Translations under genes and position numbers: made by a program | Origin: an uncultured Paenibacillus sp. | Lineage (GTDB): Bacteria; Bacillota; Bacilli; Paenibacillales; Paenibacillaceae | Direction: 5' to 3' | Assembly (NCBI GenBank): GCA_937895345.1 | Contig: CALAWP010000064.1 | Coordinates: 1-34,847, forward strand | Length of the DNA: 34,847 bases | The notes under the pieces: generated by a model | Told to the model about the DNA's origin: nothing | Seen by the model: only the letters and a program-made list of their open reading frames with translations | Database searches by the model: none | Shown here: one piece after another, positions 1 through 8,035 of the stretch | Layout: every line of letters starts with the position of its first letter | Numbering within the stretch: the stretch's first letter is position 1

Positions 1-27
1 TCTCTGATATGTTCAAGACGACGGTAG

Positions 28-360
28 GCCGAAGAGCTACAATTTCACCACACTTCTAGTTATTGGCAAGGTAAACCGGATTTTCTCCATAATGACAGAA
101 AACCACTCAATTGCACTGTATTTAATTGCCCAAATACTAATGTTTGTGCAGCAAGAAAAATTCCTGAAAAAAGGCACATCGAAGAGCATCTAATGAAAAT
201 CGGAAGAGATAATGCGTATGAACTAAGAAAAGATCACATCATGTTTGAAGGAGCAATGAGCCAGGAGGATCTTTCTTATCTCAATATTAACTTAGGTTTT
301 AAGGCTTTATCTGAAAAAAAAGAATTAACTGTTTCGGAAAGTGTGATAGAAGTTGACTAG
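28..360 (+). pseudogene. unrecognised protein remnant upstream of HAD gene
   Basis: Open frame of about 110 codons between a stop at 25-27 and a stop at 358-360. There is no start codon at its beginning; the first in-frame ATG is at 193 and would leave only about 55 residues. The translated segment has a cysteine cluster (CTVFNCPNTNVC) near the middle, which could be a metal site, but I do not recognise the family. Its last eight bases overlap the TTG start of the next gene, an arrangement typical of translationally coupled genes, so the two were probably once one operon. The lack of a start and the frameshift in the neighbour suggest a decayed pair. The AT-rich composition contrasts with the GC-rich DNA from 2900 on. 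Confidence 0.4.
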
Positions 361-1091
361 AATCGCATTCGGTTTTGATTTTCATGATACTCTCGTAAAC
401 TCGAAGGATGCATGGTCAATTGCTTTCAATTATTTTGTTCCACTAGAACACAGAGCCGACACAGCCATTTATTTAGCTAATAAAGTGTCATGTAGGAGTA
501 TTTTCCATCACTTCGGCTTGGATTACATTGAAGTACAAAAAAAATATCGTAAAAATTTGAGAACTAGTTTGTTCAGAAACAATAGGTCTTCTAGAGAGAC
601 TGAAAGCAAATAGATACCCTATTTCAAACTCAAATAAACAAAAATTAAATTTAGATTTGGAGCGTACAAAATTATACGAAATATTTGACGTCGTATATTC
701 CAGAGAAGATGGATTAAAACCAAATCAAGTTTATGTGGGTCATATAGTAAAGAAAAACAATATTGTTCTACTTTTCTTTATCGAAAATGATCCCAAAGAA
801 GATTTGATTCAGCATAAGAATGTTGTTAGCTTCATAATAAGGGGAAGGGGGCCTGTTTCAGTCTTGAAGAATTTACTTGAGTTTTGTCAAAGTAATTTAG
901 TGGTATGTGACACGAATACAATTAAACAAAGATTATTAGGAGACAGTAATTATATCATAAAAGAATATGAGTGCTTGGGTTACTGTTTCGAGTGTTCTGA
1001 AAAACCCTATGTTGTTTTTAATCAGGAATATGTTGATGCCGAAAATAATGAAAGCTTGTTAAGAAAAATAGTGGAAATGGATATTTCATAG
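353..1091 (+). pseudogene. HAD-superfamily hydrolase, frameshifted
   Basis: Two pieces of one HAD hydrolase in different frames. The first starts at TTG 353 and carries motif I as FDFHDTLVNS, then runs into a stop at 611-613. The second frame is open from about 561 to 1091 and continues the fold (IGLLERLKANRYP, then LYEIFDVVYSREDGLKPN with the conserved lysine, then FFIENDPKEDL at the motif IV position). A frameshift somewhere in 561-580 rejoins them into about 245 residues, a normal HAD length. The catalytic loop is unusual: the second aspartate of DxDGT is replaced by His in DFHDT, a variant I believe occurs in some HAD subgroups. The segment after RYP (ISNSNKQKL) also looks shortened against the usual SNS loop. 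Substrate unknown. Probably inactive as it stands. Confidence 0.65.
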
Positions 1092-1187
1092 TTCAATAAA
1101 CTTAGCGAACCCCCAAATTGAGCGAGCGGGTCTGTCAAGGAACTTTGTGTAAATTTATGGGAACTCCCCGTTAGGGGAGTTGGCCTC

Positions 1188-1479
1188 TTAGCGTAGGTGT
1201 TGGCCGACTCTGTCTGGGAAAAAGACAGAGAACTGGAGGAGCATCTCCCCCCAATTCTGGACACGGCCGGTCCACTTCCGGACTACGTCCATCGTTGAAA
1301 GGTAGAGCATCTTTAGCAATGCCTCGTCGGAAGGAAAGATACTTTTACCTTTCGTAACTTTACGAAGTTGGCGATGGTAGCTTTCGATGATGTTGGTCGT
1401 GTAAATGATCTTGCGGAACTCAGGATATTTGAAGAAGGTCGCTAGCTCACTCCAATTGGTGCGCCAGGAATGTCTAAGA
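1188..1479 (-). pseudogene. IS256-family transposase, C-terminal remnant
   Basis: Reading the minus strand, the frame ending at the stop 1188-1190 encodes about 96 residues typical of the C-terminus of IS256/Mutator transposases: WRTNWSELATFFKYPEFRK, then IIYTTNIIESYHRQLRKV (containing the family glutamate region), then TKGKSIFPSDEALLKMLYLS and a final VFFPDRVGQHLR. The N-terminal three quarters are gone; homology stops at about 1480, exactly where IS21-type end repeats begin. The element's outer end probably lies near 1128-1155, where GGGTCTGTCAAGGAACTTTG resembles the inverted-repeat end of this family. An 8-bp perfect hairpin (AACTCCCC, loop GTTA, 1162-1181) lies just past the stop and may be the element's own terminator. 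Not functional. Confidence 0.85.
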
Positions 1480-1481
1480 TA

Positions 1482-1541
1482 AAATGAAATTACCCCGAAT
1501 GATCATCGTGCATTACCCAAAAAAATCGTGCAAAATTACCC
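1482..1541. repeat. IS21-type terminal repeats (left end)
   Basis: Two direct copies of ATCGTGC followed by ATTACCC lie at 1505-1518 and 1525-1541 (the second with three extra A), preceded by a partial AATTACCCC near 1490. IS21-family elements carry such multiple repeats at each end as transposase binding sites. They mark the left end of the istA-carrying element and the point where the IS256 remnant is cut off. The exact terminal base and any target duplication cannot be set because the right end is missing. Confidence 0.55.
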
Positions 1542-1588
1542 ATCATAATCGTTAGGGTAAATCGTTCGATACTATAGATTCCGATACT

Positions 1589-1608
1589 CTTCGTAGAGTA
1601 CTACGAAG
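1589..1608 (+). promoter_or_regulatory. hairpin in istA leader
   Basis: Perfect 8-bp stem CTTCGTAG / CTACGAAG with the 4-base loop AGTA, 14 bases before the istA ATG. There is no U-run, so it is not an intrinsic terminator. Hairpins at this place in IS leaders can block translation from read-through transcripts; that role is inference here. Confidence 0.4.
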
Positions 1609-1622
1609 GGCGGAGACGGGAG

Positions 1623-2681
1623 ATGCTGAAGATGAGTCAAGTCGAGACGATAAAGGATTTACAGGCGAAAGGGCTGGGGCCGGTAGTAATCGCCGAACGC
1701 CTGAATATCTCACGAAAGACGGTTAGCAAATATATGGCGGAAGACGGATTTCAAGAGAAGCCCAAAGCTCAAAAAGTAGAGTTGCCTTCTAAGCTGGATC
1801 CATTCAAGCCGCTGATCCAGCAGTGGTTGGAAGAAGACCGAAAGAATCGGTACAAGCAGCGTCACACCGCGATACGTATCCACAAGCGGTTGACCCCTGA
1901 GTGCGTGGGCTATGATGCATCGTATCCGCCCGTCCAACGTTATGTGAAGCGCCTCCGGGAACACCGCTACCAGGAGGGCACACTCGAGCTAGACTGGCGG
2001 CCAGGCGAAGCGCAGGTAGACTTTGGCGAAGCAGACTTCTACGACGCCAGCGGCGAAAAGCGGATGTACAAGTTCCTCTGCGTCAGCTTCCCCTACAGCA
2101 ATGCCGGTTACGTGCAACTCTTCGGCGGAGAGACGGCAGAATGCGTAGCCCATGGCCTGCAAGACTTGTTCCATCGTATCGGCGGCGTACCAACGCGCCT
2201 CATCTTCGACAACGCCAGCGGCGTAGGCCGACGCGTCAGCGAGAACGTGCGAATGGCGGAGGTGTTCCTACGTTTCAAAGCGCATTACGGCTTTCAGATT
2301 ACGTTTTGCAATCCCTACGCTGGTCACGAGAAAGGCAACGTCGAGAACAAGGTCGGCTACATGCGGCGCAATCTCTTCGTCCCCTTGCCCACCGTCACCG
2401 ACGTGCAAGCCTTTAACCGCGAGCTGCTGAGTCGCTGCGAAACCGACTGGCAGCGCGAGCACTACAAGAAAGGCGTTTCCATAGCCAGGCTCTTTGAAGA
2501 TGACAAGAAGACGTTCCTTTACTTGCCGCGGTCGTCCTTTGCCGCCTGCCGCTACAATATCAAATCGATTATCTTCAGAATTATCATGGTCTACTACAAC
2601 AGACAACGGATCTACACCTCTAATCCAGGGGGATGGCCCCCAGCTATTTATCGCGAAAGAATGCTGTCACAAGCAGCCTAG
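1623..2681 (+). pseudogene. istA: IS21-family transposase IstA, truncated and fused to IS3 tail
   Basis: The ORF of 352 codons starts at ATG 1623 (or ATG 1632) behind GGAG. Residues 1-311 are IS21 IstA: an N-terminal HTH (VVIAERLNISRKTVSKYM), then the DDE integrase core with D in VDFGEAD, D in IFDNAS and E in GHEKGNVENKVGY. At about residue 311 (base 2556) IstA homology stops, roughly 80-200 residues short of family length, and the remaining 41 residues (with VYYNRQRIYTSNPGG and AIYRERMLSQAA) are the C-terminus of an IS3-family OrfB read in frame. The helper ATPase gene istB, which always follows istA in active elements, is absent. The catalytic triad is intact but the C-terminal region and partner are lost, so transposition is unlikely. 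Confidence 0.85.
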
Positions 2682-2730
2682 TAACGGGATTTCTGTATGA
2701 GGGTGTTTTCAAACCGCACTTTTTTTGACA
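2556..2730 (+). mobile_element. IS3-family right-end fragment
   Basis: Encodes the last 41 residues of an IS3-family OrfB integrase (YYNRQRI motif then an IYRERMLSQAA end) and stops at 2681. About 50 bases later lies a terminal-repeat-like stretch, TGAGGGTGTTTTC then CGCACTTTTTTTGACA, ending in the CA expected at an IS3 right end (2730). No left end or OrfA is present. The fragment replaced the 3' half of the IS21 element, either by insertion followed by deletion or by recombination between elements. Confidence 0.6.
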
Positions 2731-2860
2731 ACTCCACTCTAAGGTCGTGCATGAACTTACACACACGTTTAACTGCCACGATCCACGTTCCAAGGTCACG
2801 CACGCACTTGCAGCAACCTTCCATCCGGCCAAGAAGCTCTCCCTATTACAGCCCGAAAAA

Positions 2861-2887
2861 AAATCTCCGGCTGAAAACCGGAGATTT
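2861..2887 (-). terminator. intrinsic terminator of thrC
   Basis: Ten-base-pair stem AAATCTCCGG / CCGGAGATTT with a 7-base loop. On the minus strand the stem is followed by a run of eight T (plus-strand A at 2856-2863). It lies 38 bases after the thrC stop. The 130 bases between the IS3 end and this hairpin (2731-2855) show no gene. Confidence 0.85.
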
Positions 2888-2924
2888 CACAAACGTATGA
2901 GAGTAGGGATGTGCTTAACCACCC

Positions 2925-4316
2925 TTACCCGTAAAACTTCACGAGCTCGCCCGCCACGACCGAGCGGTCGCCCGTTATCCGGGTGAAGCGCTGCGGCTTG
3001 TCGAACAGCGCCGCGATCGCATCCGGGAAGGTTTGCTCGATGCCGCACAGGCGGATCGCCTCGTCGAACTTGGCCGGATGGGCGGTCGCCAGCGAGACGG
3101 TAACCTCGCCTTCCTCGGCGCATCTTTCCGTGGCTGCGACGCCGCAAGCGGAGTGCGGGTCCAGCAAATATTGGGCAGCCGTCTGATACTTCGAAATCGT
3201 ATCGAGACATTCCTGTCCTTCGACGCCGTGCGCCGCAAATTCCGCTTGCACCTTGGCCAGCGTCTCGGCGGATACGGCGATTTCGCCTTCCGTCTTGAAC
3301 TTTTCCATCAAATCGCTGACCGTCTCCGCCTGTTCATCCAAAATATAATACAAATACCGCTCGAAGTTGCTGGCGACTTGAATATCCATGGACGGGCTGT
3401 ACGTGCTGTGGAACTCGCCCGGCATATAAACGCCTTCCTTCACGAACCGTTCCAAAATATTGTTTTCGTTCGTCGCCAGAATGAGCTTGCCCATCGGCAG
3501 CCCCATCCGCTTCGCCAAATATCCGGCAAAAATATCGCCGAAGTTGCCGGTCGGCACGCTGAAATTAACCGTCTTCGCACCCGTTTCCTTGACCGTGCGG
3601 AAGTACGCATAGAAGTAATATACCGTCTGCGCCAAAATGCGCACGAAGTTGATCGAGTTAATCGCGGCAAGATGATGGGTCTGCTTGAAGTCCAGGTCCG
3701 CGAACAGCTCCTTGATGATGCGCTGGCAATCGTCGAAGTTGCCGTCGACGGACAGGTTCAGCACGTTGTTGTCCGGCACCGTCGTCATTTGCAGCTCCTG
3801 CACCTTGCTTACTTTGCCGTGAGGATGCAGAATGCAAATTTTGATGCCTTCCTTGCCCCGCACGCCTTCAATGGCCGAAGCTCCCGTATCGCCCGACGTC
3901 GCGCCGAGAATATGAATTTTGCGGCCTTGCTTCGCGGCCACGTACGAATACAGCTGCCCCATAAATTGCAGCGCGATATCCTTGAACGCGAACGTCGGGC
4001 CATGGAACAGCTCCAGCAAATAAATGCCGTCCGCCAGCTTACGCACCGGCGTCACTTCCGGATCGCGGAACGTCGAGTAGCTCGCGCGCACCATGTCCTT
4101 CAAGTCCTGTTCCGGAATTTCTCCGTTCGTGTAATAAGAGAAAATGGCGAGCACCAGCTCCTGATAGCTCAGCTCCTGCCATTGCTTCATCGTGTCTTCG
4201 GAAATGACGGGAATCCGGTCCGGCACCAGCAAGCCGCCGTCGTCCGCCAATCCCATCATAAACGCGTCGATAAATCCAAGGTCTTTTACTTTGCCTCTTG
4301 TGCTGATGTACTTCAT
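2925..4316 (-). CDS. thrC: threonine synthase (long form)
   Basis: PLP enzyme converting O-phospho-L-homoserine and water to L-threonine and phosphate, the last step of threonine synthesis. 463 residues. The N-terminus YISTRGKVKDLGFIDAFMMG is the typical threonine-synthase N domain; the PLP lysine is K112 in PTFAFKDIALQ; the phosphate-binding loop is GATSGDTGASA (138-148). The length and the NSINFVRILAQTVYYFYAYF segment place it in the long E. coli/yeast-like class, not the roughly 350-residue form of Bacillus subtilis. I chose ATG 4316 because GGGAGG sits 8 bases upstream; an upstream ATG at 4334 would leave the site inside the gene. It stands alone, without hom or thrB alongside, and has its own terminator. 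Confidence 0.95.
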   Translation of the reverse strand: MKYISTRGKVKDLGFIDAFMMGLADDGGLLVPDRIPVISEDTMKQWQELSYQELVLAIFSYYTNGEIPEQDLKDMVRASYSTFRDPEVTPVRKLADGIYLLELFHGPTFAFKDIALQFMGQLYSYVAAKQGRKIHILGATSGDTGASAIEGVRGKEGIKICILHPHGKVSKVQELQMTTVPDNNVLNLSVDGNFDDCQRIIKELFADLDFKQTHHLAAINSINFVRILAQTVYYFYAYFRTVKETGAKTVNFSVPTGNFGDIFAGYLAKRMGLPMGKLILATNENNILERFVKEGVYMPGEFHSTYSPSMDIQVASNFERYLYYILDEQAETVSDLMEKFKTEGEIAVSAETLAKVQAEFAAHGVEGQECLDTISKYQTAAQYLLDPHSACGVAATERCAEEGEVTVSLATAHPAKFDEAIRLCGIEQTFPDAIAALFDKPQRFTRITGDRSVVAGELVKFYG

Positions 4317-4382
4317 ATCCCTAACCTCCCACAATAATGACGCCCTTGCAGTCGCGTATTGCCGCCAACGTTCAAGTTTATG

Positions 4383-4438
4383 TCTATATGCATCATATCA
4401 TCGTTTCAAGCGAAAATCGAATTGTTTTGCAACAAAAC
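4383..4438 (-). promoter_or_regulatory. putative thrC promoter region with inverted repeat
   Basis: Minus-strand reading gives TTGAAA (4404-4409) and TATAGA (4383-4388) with a short 15-base spacer; a TATGAT at 4392-4397 is an alternative -10. Just upstream, GTTTTG-CAA-CAAAAC (4424-4438) is a small perfect inverted repeat that could be an operator. Weak evidence. Confidence 0.3.
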
Positions 4439-4563
4439 GGACGACAACTTTTAGAAAATGCCGGATAATTCGCAACCGTTCCGCCTTGACCGCCGGACGA
4501 TTTCCGTCAATGCCCCGCGGCAGGAACGCATGGGCTGAAGCTCTCATACAATGGGATCACCCA

Positions 4564-4606
4564 AAGCTGTTGCAGCGGCGCCGTGCCGCTGCGACGGCTT
4601 TTTTTT
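4564..4606 (+). terminator. strong plus-strand terminator without an obvious gene
   Basis: Left arm AAGCTGTTGCAGCGGC (4564-4579), loop GCCGT, right arm GCCGCTGCGACGGCTT (4585-4600): 16 pairs including two G-U, followed by eight T (4599-4606). The strand is clear, since the other side lacks a U-run. Between the thrC start and this point (about 250 bases) I see no plus-strand gene, so it either ends a small RNA or attenuates a leader transcript of the lipoprotein operon that starts 150 bases later. I could not match the leader to a known riboswitch or T-box. Confidence 0.75.
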
Positions 4607-4757
4607 ACGCGCGCCACACCACCTTTCGCCGCCGCGGCTGCAGCAATTTCTTTCGTTTTTGCAAATTTTGCAAATTCGGCGACTGCAACTTTCCCGGACC
4701 GGCTCCCGTCACTAGATGCGAATGACAATAAAACAAGACAACAAGGAGAGAGATCGC

Positions 4758-5357
4758 ATGAAAAAAAGAGTTATTCAAATGCTGATGGTCATCGCACTGA
4801 GCGTTTCGCTTGCCGCATGCGGCGGCGGAAACGATGAAGGCGGCAACGCCGGAAACGGAAACCAATCCGCCAATACGGGACAAAACGAAGGCAGCAATGC
4901 CGGAAACGATCAAGATGCGGGCACGGACGCCGGAAATGCAGGCGGCGATCAAAGCTCCGGCGACGCCGATTTGTCCACGACCGGCGGCATTGTCGACAAG
5001 CTGTTGTCCGCTTCCGAGCAGCCCGCCTATATGGATCTGGAAGAAGCGATGATCCAGGATACGTACCATTTCGATCCTGCCCTGCTTGAGGAATTTACGA
5101 TCAAGACGCCGATGATGAACATCAGCACAAACGAAATCGCCGTTCTTAAAGTGAAGGACGCCAAGGACATCGCCGCAGTCGAGGAAGGCATCAAGCAGCG
5201 CGCCGCCGATGTGCAGAAGACGTTCGAAAATTATTTGCCGAACCAATACGAAAATGCCAAAAACTATAAACTGGTCGCCAAAGGAAACTTCGTGCTGTTT
5301 GTCATCTCCGAAGAGGCGGAACAAATTGCGAAACAATTTGACGAGCTGATTCAATAA
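4758..5357 (+). CDS. DUF4358-like lipoprotein
   Basis: 199 residues, start ATG 4758 behind AAGGAGAG. The signal peptide MKKRVIQMLMVIALSVSLAAC ends in a lipobox LAAC with Cys21 as the lipidated residue, so it should be anchored on the outer face of the membrane. Residues 22-75 are a low-complexity Gly/Asn/Asp-rich tether. The folded part (GGIVDKLL to the end) has the pattern of DUF4358: an early YMDLEEAMIQDTYHFDP stretch, a central NEIAVLKVKDAKDIAAVEEGIKQRAADVQKTFENYLPNQ (split helices) and a C-terminal ISEEAEQIAKQFDELI. Its stop is 12 bases before the MBOAT gene, and DUF4358 lipoproteins are commonly found beside MBOAT/DHHW pairs, so it is probably an accessory of polysaccharide acetylation. 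Exact role unknown. Confidence 0.8.
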   Translation: MKKRVIQMLMVIALSVSLAACGGGNDEGGNAGNGNQSANTGQNEGSNAGNDQDAGTDAGNAGGDQSSGDADLSTTGGIVDKLLSASEQPAYMDLEEAMIQDTYHFDPALLEEFTIKTPMMNISTNEIAVLKVKDAKDIAAVEEGIKQRAADVQKTFENYLPNQYENAKNYKLVAKGNFVLFVISEEAEQIAKQFDELIQ

Positions 5358-5369
5358 AGAGTACGCCAA

Positions 5370-6755
5370 ATGGTATTCAGCAGCCTCCTCTTTTTATTCG
5401 TATTTTTGCCGGCCGTTCTGCTCCTTTATTATGTTTCGCCGCGGCGGCCGCGCAATGCGATACTGCTGGCGGCAAGCCTCGTCTTCTACGCATGGGGCGA
5501 GCCGGTATATATTGCGCTGATGCTGTTTTCCACCTGTACGGATTACATCTTCGGCCTGCTGCTGGATCGCAAGGACGGGCAGAGGAAACGCCGATGGGTT
5601 CTCGGCGCTTCCGTCGCCGTCAATTTGTCGGTGCTCGGCTTTTTCAAATACGCAGACTTCGCAGTCGGCACCGTGAACGGCTGGTTTGGGACAGATATCC
5701 CGCTTCTGGAGCTGCCGCTGCCGATCGGCATCTCCTTCTATACCTTCCAATCGATGTCCTACATCTTCGACGTCTATCGGGGCCATGCGAAGGCGCAGCG
5801 CAGCTGGCTGGACTTTGCCGCTTACGTGTCGCTGTTTCCGCAGCTGGTGGCGGGACCGATCGTCCAGTACGGCACCGTTGCCGAGCAATTGAAGCACCGC
5901 ATCGTCCATAACGAAATGTTTGCGGAAGGGGTTCGCCGCTTTACGGTCGGATTGGCGAAAAAAGTGCTGCTGGCCAACAATATCGGCATGCTGTGGGCGG
6001 CCGTATCCGAATCAGTGGACGGGCCGCTCCCCGCGCTGGCCGCCTGGCTCGGCATCGTCGCGTTTGCGTTTCAGATTTATTTTGACTTCAGCGGGTATTC
6101 CGATATGGCGATCGGACTCGGCCTTATGTTCGGATTCCGGTTCAACGAAAACTTCAATAAGCCGTATACCGCCCAAAGCGTCACCGATTTTTGGCGCCGC
6201 TGGCATATTTCGCTCGGTTCCTGGTTTCGCGAGTACGTCTATATCCCGCTGGGCGGGAATCGGAGAGGGCTGGCGGTACAGCTGCGCAATATCGGCGTCG
6301 TCTGGGCGCTCACCGGGCTGTGGCACGGCGCGAGCTGGAACTTTGTCCTGTGGGGGCTTTATTTTGGCGTCATTCTGATGCTGGAAAAAATCGTCCTGCT
6401 TCGCCGGCTGCAGCAATGGCCGCGATGGATCCGTCACATGTATGCGCTGCTGCTCGTCTTGCTCGGATGGGTGCTGTTCGCGTTCGAATCGCCGGCCGAA
6501 ATCGGCGCTTATTTGTCCGCCATGTCCGGCTTGAACGGCGCGGGCCTGTGGGACCGGCCAACGCTGTATCTGCTTTATACAAACGCCGTGCTGCTGGCAA
6601 TTCTCGTGCTGGCGTCTCTCCCCTGGCGGGGCGGGAAGCTGCATCGCCGCTGGCCTGCCGCGCTCGGGCCGTTCGCGCATGCCGCGCTGTTTCTGCTGTC
6701 GGTCGCTTATTTGGTGGACGCCACCTTCAACCCGTTTCTGTACTTTCGGTTTTAG
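5370..6755 (+). CDS. MBOAT family O-acyltransferase (AlgI/DltB-like)
   Basis: 461-residue polytopic membrane protein of the MBOAT family, which carries acyl groups (usually acetyl) across the membrane for transfer to extracellular polymers. Hallmarks seen: FQIYFDFSGYSDMAIGLGLMFG (two parts, residues about 235-256), FWRRWHISL (274-282) and the catalytic histidine H319 in LTGLWHGASWN. The N-terminus VFSSLLFLFVFLPAVLLLYY and the PIGISFYTFQSMSYIFDVYRG region match AlgI closely. The start ATG 5370 has only a weak AAAGAG site 12 bases after the preceding stop, which suggests translational coupling to the lipoprotein. It is followed by a DHHW protein, the usual partner that completes transfer outside. 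The acceptor polymer is not evident from the window. Confidence 0.9.
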   Translation: MVFSSLLFLFVFLPAVLLLYYVSPRRPRNAILLAASLVFYAWGEPVYIALMLFSTCTDYIFGLLLDRKDGQRKRRWVLGASVAVNLSVLGFFKYADFAVGTVNGWFGTDIPLLELPLPIGISFYTFQSMSYIFDVYRGHAKAQRSWLDFAAYVSLFPQLVAGPIVQYGTVAEQLKHRIVHNEMFAEGVRRFTVGLAKKVLLANNIGMLWAAVSESVDGPLPALAAWLGIVAFAFQIYFDFSGYSDMAIGLGLMFGFRFNENFNKPYTAQSVTDFWRRWHISLGSWFREYVYIPLGGNRRGLAVQLRNIGVVWALTGLWHGASWNFVLWGLYFGVILMLEKIVLLRRLQQWPRWIRHMYALLLVLLGWVLFAFESPAEIGAYLSAMSGLNGAGLWDRPTLYLLYTNAVLLAILVLASLPWRGGKLHRRWPAALGPFAHAALFLLSVAYLVDATFNPFLYFRF

Positions 6756-6804
6756 GCGGCATAGCCGGAGCGCATGAACGTTGATTAGAATCGGGGTAAC
6801 GCGC

Positions 6805-7965
6805 ATGAAAAAATCGTGGATCGACCGCTTGTACACGGTCGGGTTTGTCGTCGTCCTGGGCACGATGTTGGCCTGGTTTATCGCCAGTCCGAAGCAAGCT
6901 TTTTCCAAAACGGAAAACCGCGTCCTTCAGAAGGCACCTAAGCTGACGTGGGACCGCGTCGTTTCCAACCAGTTCGCCGAGGACGCCGAGCTGTTCGTTT
7001 CCGACCATTTTCCGTTCCGGACGCAGTGGGTTATGGCCAAATCGTTAAGCGAGCAGCTGCGCCTGCAAAAGGAAAACAACGGCATTTATAAAGGCAAGGA
7101 CGGCTGGTTGTTCGAAAAATATGAGAAGCCCGATGAGGCGGAGCTTGCAGCATACGTCGACGCCGTCAACCGTTTTGCGGCCAATCATCCGCAAGCCCGG
7201 GTCGGATTTATGCTGGCGCCCAACTCCGTCGGCCTGTACCCGGAGCGGCTGCCATGGCTGGCGGAAGCTTATCCGCAAACCGACGTTAACGATTGGGTCG
7301 CGGAACATTTGAGCGAAGCCGTTTCGTTTCTGAACGGCTTTGATTTTTTGGAGCCGGCGGCTCGCGGAGACCGGCCTGTCTACTACCGCACGGACCATCA
7401 CTGGACCACTTACGGAGCCTATTTGGCTTACGCCGCTTACGCCGAGCATATGGGGTGGGAGCCGCTGCCGGAAGACCGTTTCCATATTCGCGAGGTGTCG
7501 GCTTCGTTTCTGGGCAGCTATCATACCCGGAGCCAATTCGCCGGCATCGAACCGGATGCGATGGAGATTTACGAGCCTAAGCAAGCTTATCCGGTCGTGG
7601 TGACCGTTGCGGATACCGGCGACAGGAAAACCAGCCTGTACGACGAAAGCTACCTGGACAAAAAAGATAAATACTCCTACTTTCAAGGCGGCGTACACGC
7701 GCTGGTCCAGATCGACAGCGAGCTTCCTTCCGCTCCATCGTCCAGTTCTCGTCTCGACAAGCTGCTCGTCATCAAGGACTCCTATGCCCACAGCATGGTT
7801 CCGTTTCTTACGCAGCATGCTTCGCAAATCCATATGATCGACATCCGCTTCTATAACGGGAACATCGGCGATTATATGGAAGCCAGCGGCATCGAGGACG
7901 TCCTGCTGCTGTTCAACACGTCGACGTTCAGCGGCGAGCGCAATGTGCTGAAGCTGAAGTATTAG
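6805..7965 (+). CDS. DHHW / AlgX-AlgJ-like O-acetylation protein
   Basis: 386 residues: an N-terminal membrane anchor (about residues 9-27) and an extracytoplasmic SGNH-like domain. The motif TDHHW (196-200) gives the family its name and corresponds to the catalytic Asp-His pair of AlgX/AlgJ; KDSYAHSMVPFL (from 324) supplies the serine (S326) of the family's block with the nucleophile. Such proteins take the acetyl group from the MBOAT partner and place it on an exopolysaccharide. The gene follows the MBOAT stop by 49 bases. I prefer ATG 6805 (GGGGTAA upstream, MKKSW start) over the in-frame TTG at 6781, which also has a GGAG nearby. A bidirectional terminator follows. Confidence 0.88.
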   Translation: MKKSWIDRLYTVGFVVVLGTMLAWFIASPKQAFSKTENRVLQKAPKLTWDRVVSNQFAEDAELFVSDHFPFRTQWVMAKSLSEQLRLQKENNGIYKGKDGWLFEKYEKPDEAELAAYVDAVNRFAANHPQARVGFMLAPNSVGLYPERLPWLAEAYPQTDVNDWVAEHLSEAVSFLNGFDFLEPAARGDRPVYYRTDHHWTTYGAYLAYAAYAEHMGWEPLPEDRFHIREVSASFLGSYHTRSQFAGIEPDAMEIYEPKQAYPVVVTVADTGDRKTSLYDESYLDKKDKYSYFQGGVHALVQIDSELPSAPSSSSRLDKLLVIKDSYAHSMVPFLTQHASQIHMIDIRFYNGNIGDYMEASGIEDVLLLFNTSTFSGERNVLKLKY

Positions 7966-7996
7966 CTGCCTGGACGGCCATGACGCGGCACATCGT

Positions 7997-8029
7997 GAAA
8001 AAGCGGCCCGGCGGCCGCTTTTTCCTTTT
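7997..8029. terminator. bidirectional intrinsic terminator
   Basis: Perfect 12-bp stem GAAAAAGCGGCC / GGCCGCTTTTTC with loop CGGC (7997-8024), followed by CTTTTT on the plus strand; on the minus strand the stem ends in its own T run. It lies between the DHHW gene (plus) and the convergent gene ending at 8036, so it can serve both. Confidence 0.85.
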
Positions 8030-8035
8030 TACACG

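Noticed and set aside
3033..4337. 434-codon open frame on the plus strand
   Set aside because: Antisense shadow of thrC. Its residue makeup (very Arg/His/Gln rich) and lack of any ribosome site are typical of GC-rich complement frames, while thrC has unambiguous motifs.
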